The notes: generated by a model not told the origin, from the sequence alone. DNA of 16,429 nt from Nitrosomonadales bacterium (GCA_009885185.1 VFLF01000471.1:1-16429); one strand, 5' to 3'. Positions 5,862-14,115 are shown, numbered from the stretch's first letter. Translations and numbers: made by a program.

Positions 5862-6626
5862 TCAATCATCATCCAGCGCGAACTGCATCACCAGTGCTTC
5901 GAGACCGTTGTCTCCCGCCTGGATGTCGAAGGCCGCTTCGCCGCGCTCCACAAACACCATGGACCACGGCGGCAAGGTCTCGCCCGGCATCGCCATGCCG
6001 CCGTTGGCGACAAACACATAATAGCCGCCGCCGAGCGCCGGGTCTGGCCCAATGGTCGACATGCCAGCGCCGAGCCGCAGCAGTTTTGCGGACAACTCGT
6101 CGGTAATCTTCTCCGCTTTCTCCGGTTCGAAAACGTCTTCCCACGCGACCTCTTTGCGGAACTGAAGCACCGGCCGGGTGGACAGGGATATATGCGGTGA
6201 GAGCCAGTTGCGCCGCTTGCTGGGTTTTAATTTCTCGCGATAGCCGGGTTTGCTCAAATACACCGGTGCGGAATCGCCGATGCGGTTGCGCAGGGCGATA
6301 AATGTCAGGCCGTGCGGTCCGGCGACGAGCGGGCCGTACGCGGAGTGATGATCCTTGTATTGCAGCATTAGCGGGCGCACTTCGGTTTTGGCCATCATGC
6401 CCGCGCCCGACGGAAAAATCTGGAATTGGGCGACGCCGTGAAAGTGCGGCAGGATGGTTTCATTGGCGGCCATCTGTGTCATCAGCGCTTGCGGACCGGA
6501 TGACACTTCGGCGGTGCTGTAGCGCGGGCCGAAATAGGATGACCCCCAGTGTTCGATGCCGGATCCTGGTGAAACGACCGTATTCAGGTTGTCGATGACT
6601 TCGGTCCCGTTTTTTGCGTGAATCAT
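5862..6626 (-). CDS. Uncharacterised cupin-like protein, copy A
   Basis: This 254-residue protein is a clear paralogue of the product of 12443-13201, and I do not recognise a named family. Shared blocks include LPHFHGVAQFQIFP (H61, H63, Q67), QYKDHHSAYGP, APVYLSKPGYREKLKPSKRRNW (120-141), GGYYVFVANG and GLEALVMQF. The HxHxxxQ element followed by a beta-rich region resembles cupin motif 1 with Q in place of E. The end, with PPWSMVFVERGE, suggests a second cupin-like barrel. A metal-binding role is therefore plausible but unproven. I place the start at 6624-6626 because it aligns with the paralogue's start; an open extension up to 6770 has no counterpart there. No signal peptide is seen, so it is probably cytoplasmic. 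Confidence 0.75.
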   Translation of the reverse strand: MIHAKNGTEVIDNLNTVVSPGSGIEHWGSSYFGPRYSTAEVSSGPQALMTQMAANETILPHFHGVAQFQIFPSGAGMMAKTEVRPLMLQYKDHHSAYGPLVAGPHGLTFIALRNRIGDSAPVYLSKPGYREKLKPSKRRNWLSPHISLSTRPVLQFRKEVAWEDVFEPEKAEKITDELSAKLLRLGAGMSTIGPDPALGGGYYVFVANGGMAMPGETLPPWSMVFVERGEAAFDIQAGDNGLEALVMQFALDDD

Positions 6627-7084
6627 GGTCGTGATCTCGTGTTTCAAGTTAAAAGAAGCCGCGATTCTTTCGGGCAACAACAGGTTCTGACTCTCCGAAA
6701 TCCACGCCATGACAGGCGTAACGTCCTGTCCAATCCATTGGACGGGGGCGCGTTTGGAATGACTTGGCATTCCGGTTCGCAGGCCACCCGCAAATTATAT
6801 ACGCGACCGTTGGCACCGGCTGGCCTGGGGCTGGCTGGCGTCAGCCGTAATGCGCCCGGAGGCCGTTAAAGTTCTCACGAATTCCGCCGATAACACGCAT
6901 AAGACGCCGGCCCAAGCTTGATCCCGGGCTAGGTGGAGCCGTGATAAGTGCCTTACGTCCGAAGAATGAACGATTTGCCTGTGCTCCCTGAAGCCATACC
7001 TGGGATCGTCATGGCTGGTCGTGCGTTGCCAATACCTGGGTTTTCAGACGTGGGCAGAACCCCTCCAATGAGCGGAGATTTCAA
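6627..7084. other. Gene-free stretch between divergent genes
   Basis: These 458 bases separate the cupin-like gene (minus) from the diguanylate cyclase gene (plus). I see no convincing coding frame, tRNA or repeat. Two possible signals face the cupin-like gene: a TATAAT on the minus strand at 6794-6799, with no good -35 box, and an inverted repeat at 6728-6743 (7-base arms, 2-base spacer). These could be a promoter and operator with a leader of about 160 bases. Confidence 0.4.
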
Positions 7085-8140
7085 ATGCTGATACCAACAG
7101 TTCCCTATAATGAAGCGGCGCGCATGTCGGCATTGCGTTCGCTCAACATACTTTTTACACCGTCAGAAGAGCGGTTTGATCGTATTACGCGCCTTGCCGC
7201 GAAACTTCTTGGCACACCCATCGCGCTGGTGAGCCTGGTGGCGGACGACCTTCAGTGGTTCAAGTCGGCGCATGGTCTTGACGCTGTCGAAACGTCGCGT
7301 GACGTTTCTTTTTGTGGTCACGCAATCCTTAGCGACAACACATTTGTCGTCGAGAACGCAGTGAACGACCATCGATTCTCGGATAACCCATTGGTGATCT
7401 CAGATCCCAACATTCGCTCCTATGCTGGCTGCCCGTTACATGCTGAAGACGGTAGCCGTGTGGGTACGTTGTGTGTAATCGATAGAATTCCCCGGGAGTT
7501 CGCACCGGAGCATCTGGAAATTTTGAGCGATCTGGCTGCGTTTGTTGAAACGGAATTGCGGCGCGGGCGGCTCGAGGTGAATCAACGTATTCTCGTGCGG
7601 GAAAGGGACGAATTACAATACAAGGCCGCTGTTGATGGTCTCACCCGAACCTGGAATAAAGGAGCAATCATGCAACTCCTTGACGCAGAACTGGCGCGCG
7701 CGAAGCGCGGCAGCGAGTTGTGCGTTGCCATGATTGATGCCGACAATTTCAAAACGATAAATGATACGTTTGGCCATCAGGCGGGCGATGGCGTATTGGC
7801 CGAGATTGCAGCACGCATCCGAAAAGCAGTGCGCGATTTCGATTCTGTTGGTCGGTACGGGGGGGAGGAGTTCATTGTTGTGTTGAGTAACTGCGACATT
7901 GAAGCGGCAAAATTGGTTTGCGAACGGATTCGCGCTTCTGTTGCTGACGAACCCATCACGGAAAATGCCGTGCCCATTCACGCTACCGTGAGTATTGGGC
8001 TTGCCTATTACAACGGCGAACTTGACAGCATAGAACGCATCGTTGGCGCGGCAGACGCTGCGTTGTATCGGGCAAAAAATCTGGGGCGAAATCGCGTCGA
8101 GGTTAAGGGCGCAACTGAATTGAGGCGCGTTGCCATTTAG
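7085..8140 (+). CDS. GAF-GGDEF diguanylate cyclase
   Basis: The 351-residue protein should make cyclic di-GMP from two GTP. Residues about 25-160 form a GAF domain with typical VSFCGHAI (75-81) and YAGCPLHAEDGSRVGTLCVID (113-133), presumably sensing a small ligand in the cytoplasm. Residues about 180-345 are the GGDEF domain. The signature is GGEEF (259-263), which is catalytically competent. An RDFD inhibitory I-site lies at 250-253, five residues before it, so product feedback is expected. The usual DxLTGLxNR is DGLTRTWNK here, a mild departure. There is no transmembrane segment. A GGAG site precedes the ATG. Both neighbours are unrelated in function, so it looks like a single-gene unit. 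Codon choice looks a little less GC-biased than in its neighbours. Confidence 0.93.
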   Translation: MLIPTVPYNEAARMSALRSLNILFTPSEERFDRITRLAAKLLGTPIALVSLVADDLQWFKSAHGLDAVETSRDVSFCGHAILSDNTFVVENAVNDHRFSDNPLVISDPNIRSYAGCPLHAEDGSRVGTLCVIDRIPREFAPEHLEILSDLAAFVETELRRGRLEVNQRILVRERDELQYKAAVDGLTRTWNKGAIMQLLDAELARAKRGSELCVAMIDADNFKTINDTFGHQAGDGVLAEIAARIRKAVRDFDSVGRYGGEEFIVVLSNCDIEAAKLVCERIRASVADEPITENAVPIHATVSIGLAYYNGELDSIERIVGAADAALYRAKNLGRNRVEVKGATELRRVAI

Positions 8141-8382
8141 CGCGGACAGCCGCTACGCTTCTGAGGCCTGCCGGCGTTTGTTTATGTTGTGATGCCGCCA
8201 GGATCAATGGCGTTGAACTGAGGCATTTCCACGATAGTACCTGCGTGCGTTTACCCAGCCGGTCGTGCAAACCGCCGGCGTGAACCACGCGCCCGTCCCC
8301 GTCCAGCGGCGGTTTCGACGATAATCGGCGCGTCCAATGTCTATCTCATTTTCCCCCAGGTTGTCCGGCAGGCTGTCTTGCC

Positions 8383-9654
8383 ATGAGCGCTGAGCCGCCT
8401 CCCGGTTCACGTAACCCGGCCCCCGCCCGAATCGCCGCGCTGGCGCCGTTTCGCGTGCGCAGCTTTCGTTTTCAGTGGAGCGCCGATCTGCTGAGCTCGT
8501 GGGCGCTGGAGATGGAGACCATCCTGCTGGCATGGTACATCCTGATCGAAACCCAGTCGGTGGTGATGCTGACGATGTTCGCCGCGTTGCAGTATCTCGG
8601 CACGCTGGTGGCGCCGGTGTTGGGCGTGGTGGGGCAGCGCATCGGCGTCAAAAAAACCTATTGCGGGCTGCGGCTCGCCTACACGTTGCTTGCCGCTACC
8701 ACCATGACGCTGGCGCTGACCGGCGTATTGGCGCCGTGGCACGTGTTCGTGATCGGCGCGGGGCTTAGCGTGGTGCGGCCTTCTGATCTGGTGCTGCGCT
8801 ACACGCTGCTGGGCGAATCGATGCCGTCCAACAACATCATCGGCGCGACCAGCGTGTCGCGTACCACGCAGGATTCCGCGCGCGTGTTCGGCGCGCTGAC
8901 GGGCGCGGCGCTGGCGGCATGGCTGGGTATGGCGAACGCGTATATCGCCATTACGGGCTTTTATGGCTGCGCGCTGTTGTTGAGTTTGCGGGTGGCGGGC
9001 AAGCCGGGCACGAAGGAGGGCAGCCCGGCGTCAACGCTAAGTGATGTGGGTAACGGCATGGTCTATGTGTGGCGCACGCCGCACCTTTTGGCCGCGATGG
9101 CGGTGGCGTTGCTGGTGAACTTGTGCGCGTTTCCGCTCACTAACAGCCTGCTGCCGGCGGTGGCCAAGGATGTTTATGGCACCGATCAGCGCGGCCTGAG
9201 CTACCTTGCCGCGAGTTTTGCTTTTGGCGCGCTGGTCGGCTCGATCCTTCTGACGCGCATAGGCTACCGGCTACCGCCGGCGCGCACCATGATAATTTTT
9301 TGCGGCGTGTGGTATGTGATGACGCTGGTGTTCGCGCAAATGCCGGGCTTCACCGGCGGCATTCCGATGATCATGCTGGCCGGCTGCGCACAAAGTATGA
9401 GCATGGTGCCACTATCGGCGATGCTGCTGCGTACCACCCAGGAAGGGTATCGCGGTCACGTGATGGGCATACGCACGCTGATGATTTACGGCGTGCCCGC
9501 GGGCGTGCTGTTGGCCGGGCCGCTGATGGCGAATTACGGCTACCGGTTTACCGCCACGGCGTATTGCCTGTTCGGACTGGCCTGCACGGCGCTCATTGCG
9601 TGGTACTGGCGGGCGCATATCTGGCATGCGGACGCGCTGGGGAACCGACGGTAA
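8383..9654 (+). CDS. MFS transporter (MFS_3 / EntS-like exporter group)
   Basis: The 423-residue integral membrane protein has about 10-12 hydrophobic segments. It starts with FRVRSFRFQWSADLLSSWALEMETILLAWYIL, a wording typical of the MFS_3 group that includes the enterobactin exporter EntS. The loop GVVGQRIGVKKTYCG near residues 80-95 matches the MFS motif between helices 2 and 3. It is probably a proton-driven carrier, and the substrate is unknown. The first crotonase gene follows after 52 bases on the same strand, so it may export or import a compound related to that pathway. The ATG lacks a clear Shine-Dalgarno sequence, and the next in-frame ATG is 41 codons inside, within the first helices, so I keep the first. 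Confidence 0.85.
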   Translation: MSAEPPPGSRNPAPARIAALAPFRVRSFRFQWSADLLSSWALEMETILLAWYILIETQSVVMLTMFAALQYLGTLVAPVLGVVGQRIGVKKTYCGLRLAYTLLAATTMTLALTGVLAPWHVFVIGAGLSVVRPSDLVLRYTLLGESMPSNNIIGATSVSRTTQDSARVFGALTGAALAAWLGMANAYIAITGFYGCALLLSLRVAGKPGTKEGSPASTLSDVGNGMVYVWRTPHLLAAMAVALLVNLCAFPLTNSLLPAVAKDVYGTDQRGLSYLAASFAFGALVGSILLTRIGYRLPPARTMIIFCGVWYVMTLVFAQMPGFTGGIPMIMLAGCAQSMSMVPLSAMLLRTTQEGYRGHVMGIRTLMIYGVPAGVLLAGPLMANYGYRFTATAYCLFGLACTALIAWYWRAHIWHADALGNRR

Positions 9655-9706
9655 CAACAGGTGACAGCAAGGGTATGATAGCAATCCAATTATCCGGGAG
9701 AACACT

Positions 9707-10516
9707 ATGAGTTTTGTCGAAGTCGAACGTAACGACGGCGTGATGACCATCCGCCTGAACCGCCCCGATCGCATGAATGCGCTGGGCACCGAGATGCGCA
9801 ATCTGCTGGCGGATGCGTGGTGCGAATATCGCGACAGCAAGGATCTGGAGGTCGCAATCTTCACCGGCACCGGTCGCGCGTTTTGCGCGGGCGAGGACAT
9901 GAAGGAGTCGGTGGAAAAAGGGCGCGTGGGCGCGTCACCCGAGGCGGCGTTAAAGCCCAACCCGTACAACGACGGTACGCTCGACAAGCCGGTGATCGTG
10001 GCGATCAACGGCTTTGCCATGGGCGGCGGCTTCATGTTGACCGAACGCGCGGATTTTCGCGTGGCGGTGCGCGGCGTGACGTTTGAATCGTCAGAAGCCA
10101 AGCGCTGGCTGCTCGGCGGCCACAGTCACGGCATAGTCAACAATCTGCCGCACGCCATCGCCACCGAGATTGCGTTCGCGTTTCGTTTCACCGCCGAACG
10201 CATGTACGAGCTGGGCTATCTCAATCGCCTGGTGGATGCCGATCAACTGATGTCTGAAGCGCGCGGCATGGCCGATCATTTGCTGAGCCTGCCGCCGGCC
10301 TCGCGCGTGAACACGCTCTACATGACGCGCGCGATGCGCGGGCGTGTGTCCGACGAGATGGAGGCCTACGCCAAGCTGCTGCACAACCACGGCGCGCAAT
10401 CGGACCGCATGGAGTCACGCAAGGCGTTCGCGGAAAAACGCAAACCCAACTACAAGGGTTGGGATAATCCGGGTGACCGGGAGCGTACGCCGCGGTTTAA
10501 ACCGGCGGGGAAGTAA
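9707..10516 (+). CDS. Crotonase-family enzyme 1 (enoyl-CoA hydratase/isomerase-like)
   Basis: The 269-residue protein has the crotonase fold signatures: LNRPDRMNAL near 17, FTGTGRAFCAGEDMKE near 52 (first oxyanion-hole strand), and KPVIVAINGFAMGGGFML near 94. These proteins act on acyl-CoA thioesters in the cytoplasm. Two glutamates perform hydration in the classic enzyme. The one that follows the GGG motif (E144 in the rat enzyme) is methionine 110 here, while the second (E164) is retained as E130 in FESSEAKRW. A one-glutamate layout is more usual in isomerases or other crotonase reactions than in hydratases. The tail after residue 240 (NYKGWDNPGDRERTPRFKP) is longer than usual. A CGGGAG site 6 bases upstream supports the ATG. 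It lies between the MFS gene and a second crotonase. Confidence 0.88.
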   Translation: MSFVEVERNDGVMTIRLNRPDRMNALGTEMRNLLADAWCEYRDSKDLEVAIFTGTGRAFCAGEDMKESVEKGRVGASPEAALKPNPYNDGTLDKPVIVAINGFAMGGGFMLTERADFRVAVRGVTFESSEAKRWLLGGHSHGIVNNLPHAIATEIAFAFRFTAERMYELGYLNRLVDADQLMSEARGMADHLLSLPPASRVNTLYMTRAMRGRVSDEMEAYAKLLHNHGAQSDRMESRKAFAEKRKPNYKGWDNPGDRERTPRFKPAGK

Positions 10517-10530
10517 GTAACACCAAACCA

Positions 10531-10558
10531 CGTCATTCCCGCCTGCGCGGGAATGACG
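10531..10558. repeat. dRS3-like palindrome (ATTCCC-N8-GGGAAT)
   Basis: A perfect 12-base stem (10531-10542 with 10547-10558) closes on a 4-base CTGC loop. The inner 20 bases (10535-10554) match the dRS3 repeat pattern known from Neisseria, ATTCCC followed by 8 bases and GGGAAT. It lies in the 97-base gap between two crotonase genes. No T-run follows, so it is more likely a dispersed repeat than a terminator, though it could stabilise or attenuate the transcript. Confidence 0.8.
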
Positions 10559-10613
10559 GGAGTGGTGATTCTGTTTTCTCCAATCAGATGAATCCTATTT
10601 TCAAGGACTAAAA

Positions 10614-11414
10614 ATGTACCAAACCATCCAATGGGAAGTTCGCGAACACACCGGCATCCTGACGCTCAATCGGCCCGACCGGCTGAATGCCATCGACACC
10701 CAGATGCGCAACGACATCGTCGACGTGGTGCGCAAGACAGAGTACGATCCGGACGTATGGACGCTGATCGTCACCGGCAACGGGCGCGGGTTTTGTTCGG
10801 GCGCCGATCTCAAGGCGCGCAACGAAGCCGAGAGCAAGGTGGGCGCGGCCAACGCCAACAGCATCACCGTGCAGCCGATGTTTGATGTGCGGTATTACTA
10901 CCCGATCGCGTTCGGCGAGTTGTCCAAGCCGGTGATCGCCGCAGTCAACGGCGTGACGCGCGGCGCGGGCAACAACATGGTGTTCGCGGCGGATTTCCGT
11001 ATTGCCAGCGAGCAGGCCAACTTCGGCTGCAATTTTGTCGAGCGCGGCCTGATGGCCGAGGCGTCGGCGTATTACCTGCCGCGCCTGGTGGGCATGGCGA
11101 TTGCCACTGAAATCTGCATGCTGGGCGAGCCGTTCGACGCGGCGCAGGCCAAGGCGTGGGGACTGGTCAACAAAGTGGTGCCGCACGACAAGCTGATGGA
11201 CGAAGCCATGGCTCTGGCGCGCAAGATCAACAGCAAGGCGCCCATCGCCGTGCGCATGACCAAGCAGGCACTGCATCGCGCGCATGATTTGAGCGCGGAG
11301 CAATTTATCGATATGCAGAACACCATGAACACCAAGCTCAGGGTGACGGCCGACGCGAAGGAAGCGCTGGCGGCGTTTATCGAAAAGCGTCAGGCGAAAT
11401 TCACGGGCGCGTGA
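10614..11414 (+). CDS. Crotonase-family enzyme 2
   Basis: The 266-residue protein has normal crotonase length, with LNRPDRLNAIDTQM, TGNGRGFCSGADLKAR and KPVIAAVNGVTRGAGNNM in order. The glutamate after the glycine motif is asparagine (N121) and the second catalytic glutamate position is F141. The nearby FVERGLMAEASAYYLPRLVG (141-160) resembles the isomerase-like branch, where an acid one or two turns later (E143 or E149 here) could serve. This points away from a plain enoyl-CoA hydratase and towards isomerisation or an uncharacterised reaction on a CoA thioester. The C-terminal ALAAFIEKRQAKFTG is typical of the family. An AAGGA site 7 bases before the ATG supports the start. It ends 21 bases from a convergent Bug receptor gene. 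Confidence 0.88.
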   Translation: MYQTIQWEVREHTGILTLNRPDRLNAIDTQMRNDIVDVVRKTEYDPDVWTLIVTGNGRGFCSGADLKARNEAESKVGAANANSITVQPMFDVRYYYPIAFGELSKPVIAAVNGVTRGAGNNMVFAADFRIASEQANFGCNFVERGLMAEASAYYLPRLVGMAIATEICMLGEPFDAAQAKAWGLVNKVVPHDKLMDEAMALARKINSKAPIAVRMTKQALHRAHDLSAEQFIDMQNTMNTKLRVTADAKEALAAFIEKRQAKFTGA

Positions 11415-11435
11415 GTCGCTTTTAGTGAGCCGCTG

Positions 11436-12422
11436 TTATTCTATTTTCGCGCCCGACTCGCGCACCACCCGCGCCCACTTTTCGGTTTCGGTACGCATGT
11501 ATTCCTGAAGTTCTTCCGGCGTGGAGGGCGCGAGCTCGATGGCTTGCGCCACCAGCCCGGCCTTGACCTCCGGCTCGGCCATGGCCTTGCGTATTTCGGT
11601 GTTCAGCCGGTCGATGATCGGGCGCGGCACGCGCGCGGGCGCGAGCGCGGCGTACCACACGCTCGACACGTAACCCGGCACGCCGGATTCATGGACGGTG
11701 GGGACATCCGGTAACATCGGCGAGCGCTTCATTACACTGACGGCGATGGGGCGCAACTTGTTGCTCTTGATGTGCGGATAGACGGGGCCGATGCCGGTCA
11801 GCATGAATTGCGCCTCGCCCGATACCAGCGCGATCATCGCCGGCCCCGCGCCCTTGTAAGCGAGGCGCACGGTGTCGATGCCGGCCATCTTGTTCAGCAG
11901 CGCGGTGCCGAGAAACGTGATGCTCGCGCTGGAGGCGAAGTGCAGGTCGCCCTTTTTGCGTTTGGCCAGATCGATGAATTCGCGCATGGTTTTCACCGGC
12001 AGCGCGGGATGCACCACGATCACGCTGGGCACGTCGCCCACCATGGTGATGGCGCTGAAATCCTTGTTGGCGTCGAACTTGGCGTTCTTGTAAAGGCTGG
12101 GATTGACCGTGTGCGCGCTGGAGATGAAATAGATCAGATGCCCGTCGGGATCAGCGCGCGCCACCAGTTCGGAGGCGATTACGCTGTCCGCGCCGCCGCG
12201 GTTTTCCACGATGAACGATTGGCCGAGCGCGTTGGTGAGGCGCGGCGAGATCATGCGCGCAATGATGTCAGTGGCGCCGCCCGGCGCAAAGCCGACGATG
12301 ACACGCACCGGCTTGGAGGGCCACGCCTGCGCCGCGCAGGGCGTGGCGCTCAACATCCAGGGCAGGGCCAGCAAGCCGAAGACACGCAGGCACTTATGGG
12401 CTGATCGGGTGATTGGCTTCAA
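11436..12422 (-). CDS. Bug/TctC-family periplasmic solute receptor 1 (TTG start)
   Basis: The 328-residue protein starts with a signal peptide (KCLRVFGLLALPWMLSATPCAAQA, cleavage after AQA at about residue 33). It continues with the Bug hallmark WPSKPVRVIVGFAPGGATDIIARMIS. Later family blocks are AYKGAGPAMIALVSGEAQF, RPIAVSVMKRSPMLPDVPTVHESGVPGY and a C-terminal EKWARVVRESG. These proteins bind carboxylates, amides or aromatic acids in the periplasm for tripartite tricarboxylate-type uptake or sensing. No TctA/TctB membrane genes are in the window, so it is an orphan receptor here. The start codon is TTG, not ATG: GGAGG lies 7 bases upstream and no in-frame ATG is available before the signal peptide. 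It is the last gene of a four-gene minus-strand unit. Confidence 0.9.
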   Translation of the reverse strand: MKPITRSAHKCLRVFGLLALPWMLSATPCAAQAWPSKPVRVIVGFAPGGATDIIARMISPRLTNALGQSFIVENRGGADSVIASELVARADPDGHLIYFISSAHTVNPSLYKNAKFDANKDFSAITMVGDVPSVIVVHPALPVKTMREFIDLAKRKKGDLHFASSASITFLGTALLNKMAGIDTVRLAYKGAGPAMIALVSGEAQFMLTGIGPVYPHIKSNKLRPIAVSVMKRSPMLPDVPTVHESGVPGYVSSVWYAALAPARVPRPIIDRLNTEIRKAMAEPEVKAGLVAQAIELAPSTPEELQEYMRTETEKWARVVRESGAKIE

Positions 12423-12442
12423 CGTGCATCCTCCGGTGATTG

Positions 12443-13201
12443 TTAATCATCTTCCTTGGGGTATTGCAGCACCAGCGCCTCCAGACCCTTGCTGCCCGCG
12501 CGGATGACAAATTTTTCTTCGTTCGATTCCACCACGATCATCGACCACAGCGGCAACTCCTCGTTATCGTGCAGCACCGTGCCGTTGGCGACAAACACAT
12601 AATAGCCGCCGGATTTTCCCGGCTCGGGGCCCAGCGCAGTCATGTGAGCGCCCAGCCGCAGCATGTGCGCGCCCAGTTCATCGTCGATTTTCGAGGCGTC
12701 GAACAGCGACTCCCACGCCGCCTCGGTGCGATGTTCCATCACCGGCGCGGTCGATAGCCCCACCGGCTCCGAAATCCAGTTGCGCCGCTTGCTGGGTTTT
12801 AATTTTTCGCGGTAGCCGGGCTTGTCCAGATACACCGGCGCGGAATCGCCGGTATTGATGCGCAGCGCCATGAATGACAGCCCCTGCGGCCCAGCAACCA
12901 CCGGGCCGTAGGCGGTGTGGCGATCCTTGTATTGCACGGTAAGCGGACGCAGTTCGGCGCCGGCCTTTCCCATCTTGCCGTTGCCGGCGGGGAACAACTG
13001 AAACTGGGTGACGCCGTGAAAGTGCGGCACGATGGTTTCATTCGGCGACATATCGGTCATGGTGGCCTGCGGCCCCGGCGCCTTGCTGGTGGACGAGCGC
13101 GGCCCGAAAAACTCCGTGCCCCAATGGATGATGCCGGTGCCGGGCGATGGAAATGACACGCGCTTTTGTAGCGCCGTGGTTCCGCTCATGGTGTAAATCA
13201 T
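12443..13201 (-). CDS. Uncharacterised cupin-like protein, copy B
   Basis: The 252-residue protein is the paralogue of the product of 5862-6626, with at least half the residues shared by eye over the whole length. HFHGVTQFQLF carries H60, H62 and Q66, the candidate metal ligands. GDSAPVYLDKPGYREKL, KPSKRRNW and GGYYVFVANG are almost unchanged between copies, while the N-terminal 20 residues differ. At DNA level a 30-base exact match (12776-12805 with 6204-6233) lies in the KPSKRRNW region. GAGGA 7 bases before the ATG fixes the start. It sits between the third crotonase (75 bases upstream) and Bug receptor 1 (20 bases downstream), almost certainly co-transcribed. That context suggests a role in the same organic-acid or CoA-ester pathway. 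Its function is unknown. Confidence 0.78.
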   Translation of the reverse strand: MIYTMSGTTALQKRVSFPSPGTGIIHWGTEFFGPRSSTSKAPGPQATMTDMSPNETIVPHFHGVTQFQLFPAGNGKMGKAGAELRPLTVQYKDRHTAYGPVVAGPQGLSFMALRINTGDSAPVYLDKPGYREKLKPSKRRNWISEPVGLSTAPVMEHRTEAAWESLFDASKIDDELGAHMLRLGAHMTALGPEPGKSGGYYVFVANGTVLHDNEELPLWSMIVVESNEEKFVIRAGSKGLEALVLQYPKEDD

Positions 13202-13276
13202 GTGGGCGTCCTCATCTTGTAATGCAGATCAACGGTACTGAATCCATACGATTATCGCGGCATCCGCTCCGGTGAG

Positions 13277-14077
13277 CTAGGCCCCGACAAACACCGGTTT
13301 GCGTTTTTCCATGAACGCAGTGCGGCCTTCCGCGTAGTCCTTACTGGCAAAGCACTCATCGACCACACGGTCGCACAAAGCGATATCGCGCTTGTGATCG
13401 TCCTTGGCGATTTCGCCGAGGCATACCTTCACTGCTTTGAGCGTGAGCGGCGCGTTGCCGCCGATGGTCTTGACGTAATTCGCCACGTATTCTTCGAGCT
13501 TGTCGACCGGCAGCACGCGGTTGACCAGGCCCATATCCTTGGCCTCCTGCGCGTCGAACTGGCGCGCGGTGTAAAAAATTTCCGCCGTGTACGACGGGCC
13601 GACGATATCGGTGAGGCGTTTTAACGCAGTGTACTTGTAACCCACGCCGAGTTTGCCGGCGGGGATGCCGAAGCGCGAATCATCCGAGCAGATGCGCAGA
13701 TCACACGACAGCGCCGTGCCCAGCCCGCCGCCCATGCAAAAACCGCGAATCATGGCGAGAGTGGGCTTGGGGCAATTCAGCAGTTTTTGCACAATGGTGA
13801 CGGACACCTTGTTGTACTCGGCGACCATTTCCGGGTTGGCGCGCTTTTCCTTGAACTCCGAAATATCCGCGCCCGATACAAATGCCTTGTCGCCCGCACC
13901 CTTGAGCACGATCACGCGGATCGCCGGATCGGCGATGAATTCATTCAGCGCAATGTCGAGGCCCAGCCACATGTCGTACGACATGGCGTTGCGCTTCGCC
14001 GGATTGTTGAACGTAACCCAGCCGGCGGCGCCGTCTTTGTGGGCGATGAGTTTTTCGGTGTTGGTGACGATGTTCAT
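13277..14077 (-). CDS. Crotonase-family enzyme 3
   Basis: The 266-residue protein has the crotonase layout: NNPAKRNAMSYDMW near 24, KGAGDKAFVSGADISEF near 59, KPTLAMIRGFCMGGGLGTALSCDLRI near 104, and a FMEKRKPVF end. Both canonical hydratase glutamates are missing. The position after GGG is L119-G120, with glycine at the first glutamate, and FGIPAGKLGVGY has alanine 140 at the second. The FGIPAxKLGxGY form recurs in a crotonase branch often annotated as enoyl-CoA hydratase with no proven activity. The oxyanion-hole strands look intact, so CoA-thioester binding is likely, but the reaction cannot be assigned. An AAGG site precedes the ATG. It is second in the four-gene unit, 38 bases after Bug receptor 2. 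Confidence 0.88.
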   Translation of the reverse strand: MNIVTNTEKLIAHKDGAAGWVTFNNPAKRNAMSYDMWLGLDIALNEFIADPAIRVIVLKGAGDKAFVSGADISEFKEKRANPEMVAEYNKVSVTIVQKLLNCPKPTLAMIRGFCMGGGLGTALSCDLRICSDDSRFGIPAGKLGVGYKYTALKRLTDIVGPSYTAEIFYTARQFDAQEAKDMGLVNRVLPVDKLEEYVANYVKTIGGNAPLTLKAVKVCLGEIAKDDHKRDIALCDRVVDECFASKDYAEGRTAFMEKRKPVFVGA

Positions 14078-14115
14078 AATTACCTTAAAAAGAGTTTAAA
14101 AACAGATATTTACAG

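Noticed and set aside
6627..6770. 48-codon upstream extension of cupin-like copy A
   Set aside because: The paralogue begins at the position equivalent to 6626, and the extension has no counterpart there.
8103..8288. Minus-strand open frame in the gap after the diguanylate cyclase, with a VVHAGGLHDRLGKRTQVLS stretch
   Set aside because: It looks vaguely protein-like but overlaps the cyclase end, starts only from GTG without a ribosome site, and I could not match it to a family. A remnant is possible but unsupported.
10531..10558. Palindrome considered as an intrinsic terminator of crotonase 1
   Set aside because: The stem is strong, but no run of T follows on either strand, and the next gene on the same strand has only a ribosome site close by.
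11772..12404. Open frame of about 210 codons antisense to Bug receptor 1
   Set aside because: It is rich in Arg, His, Gly and Ala with no recognisable domain. It is a frame shadow of a clearly identified receptor gene.
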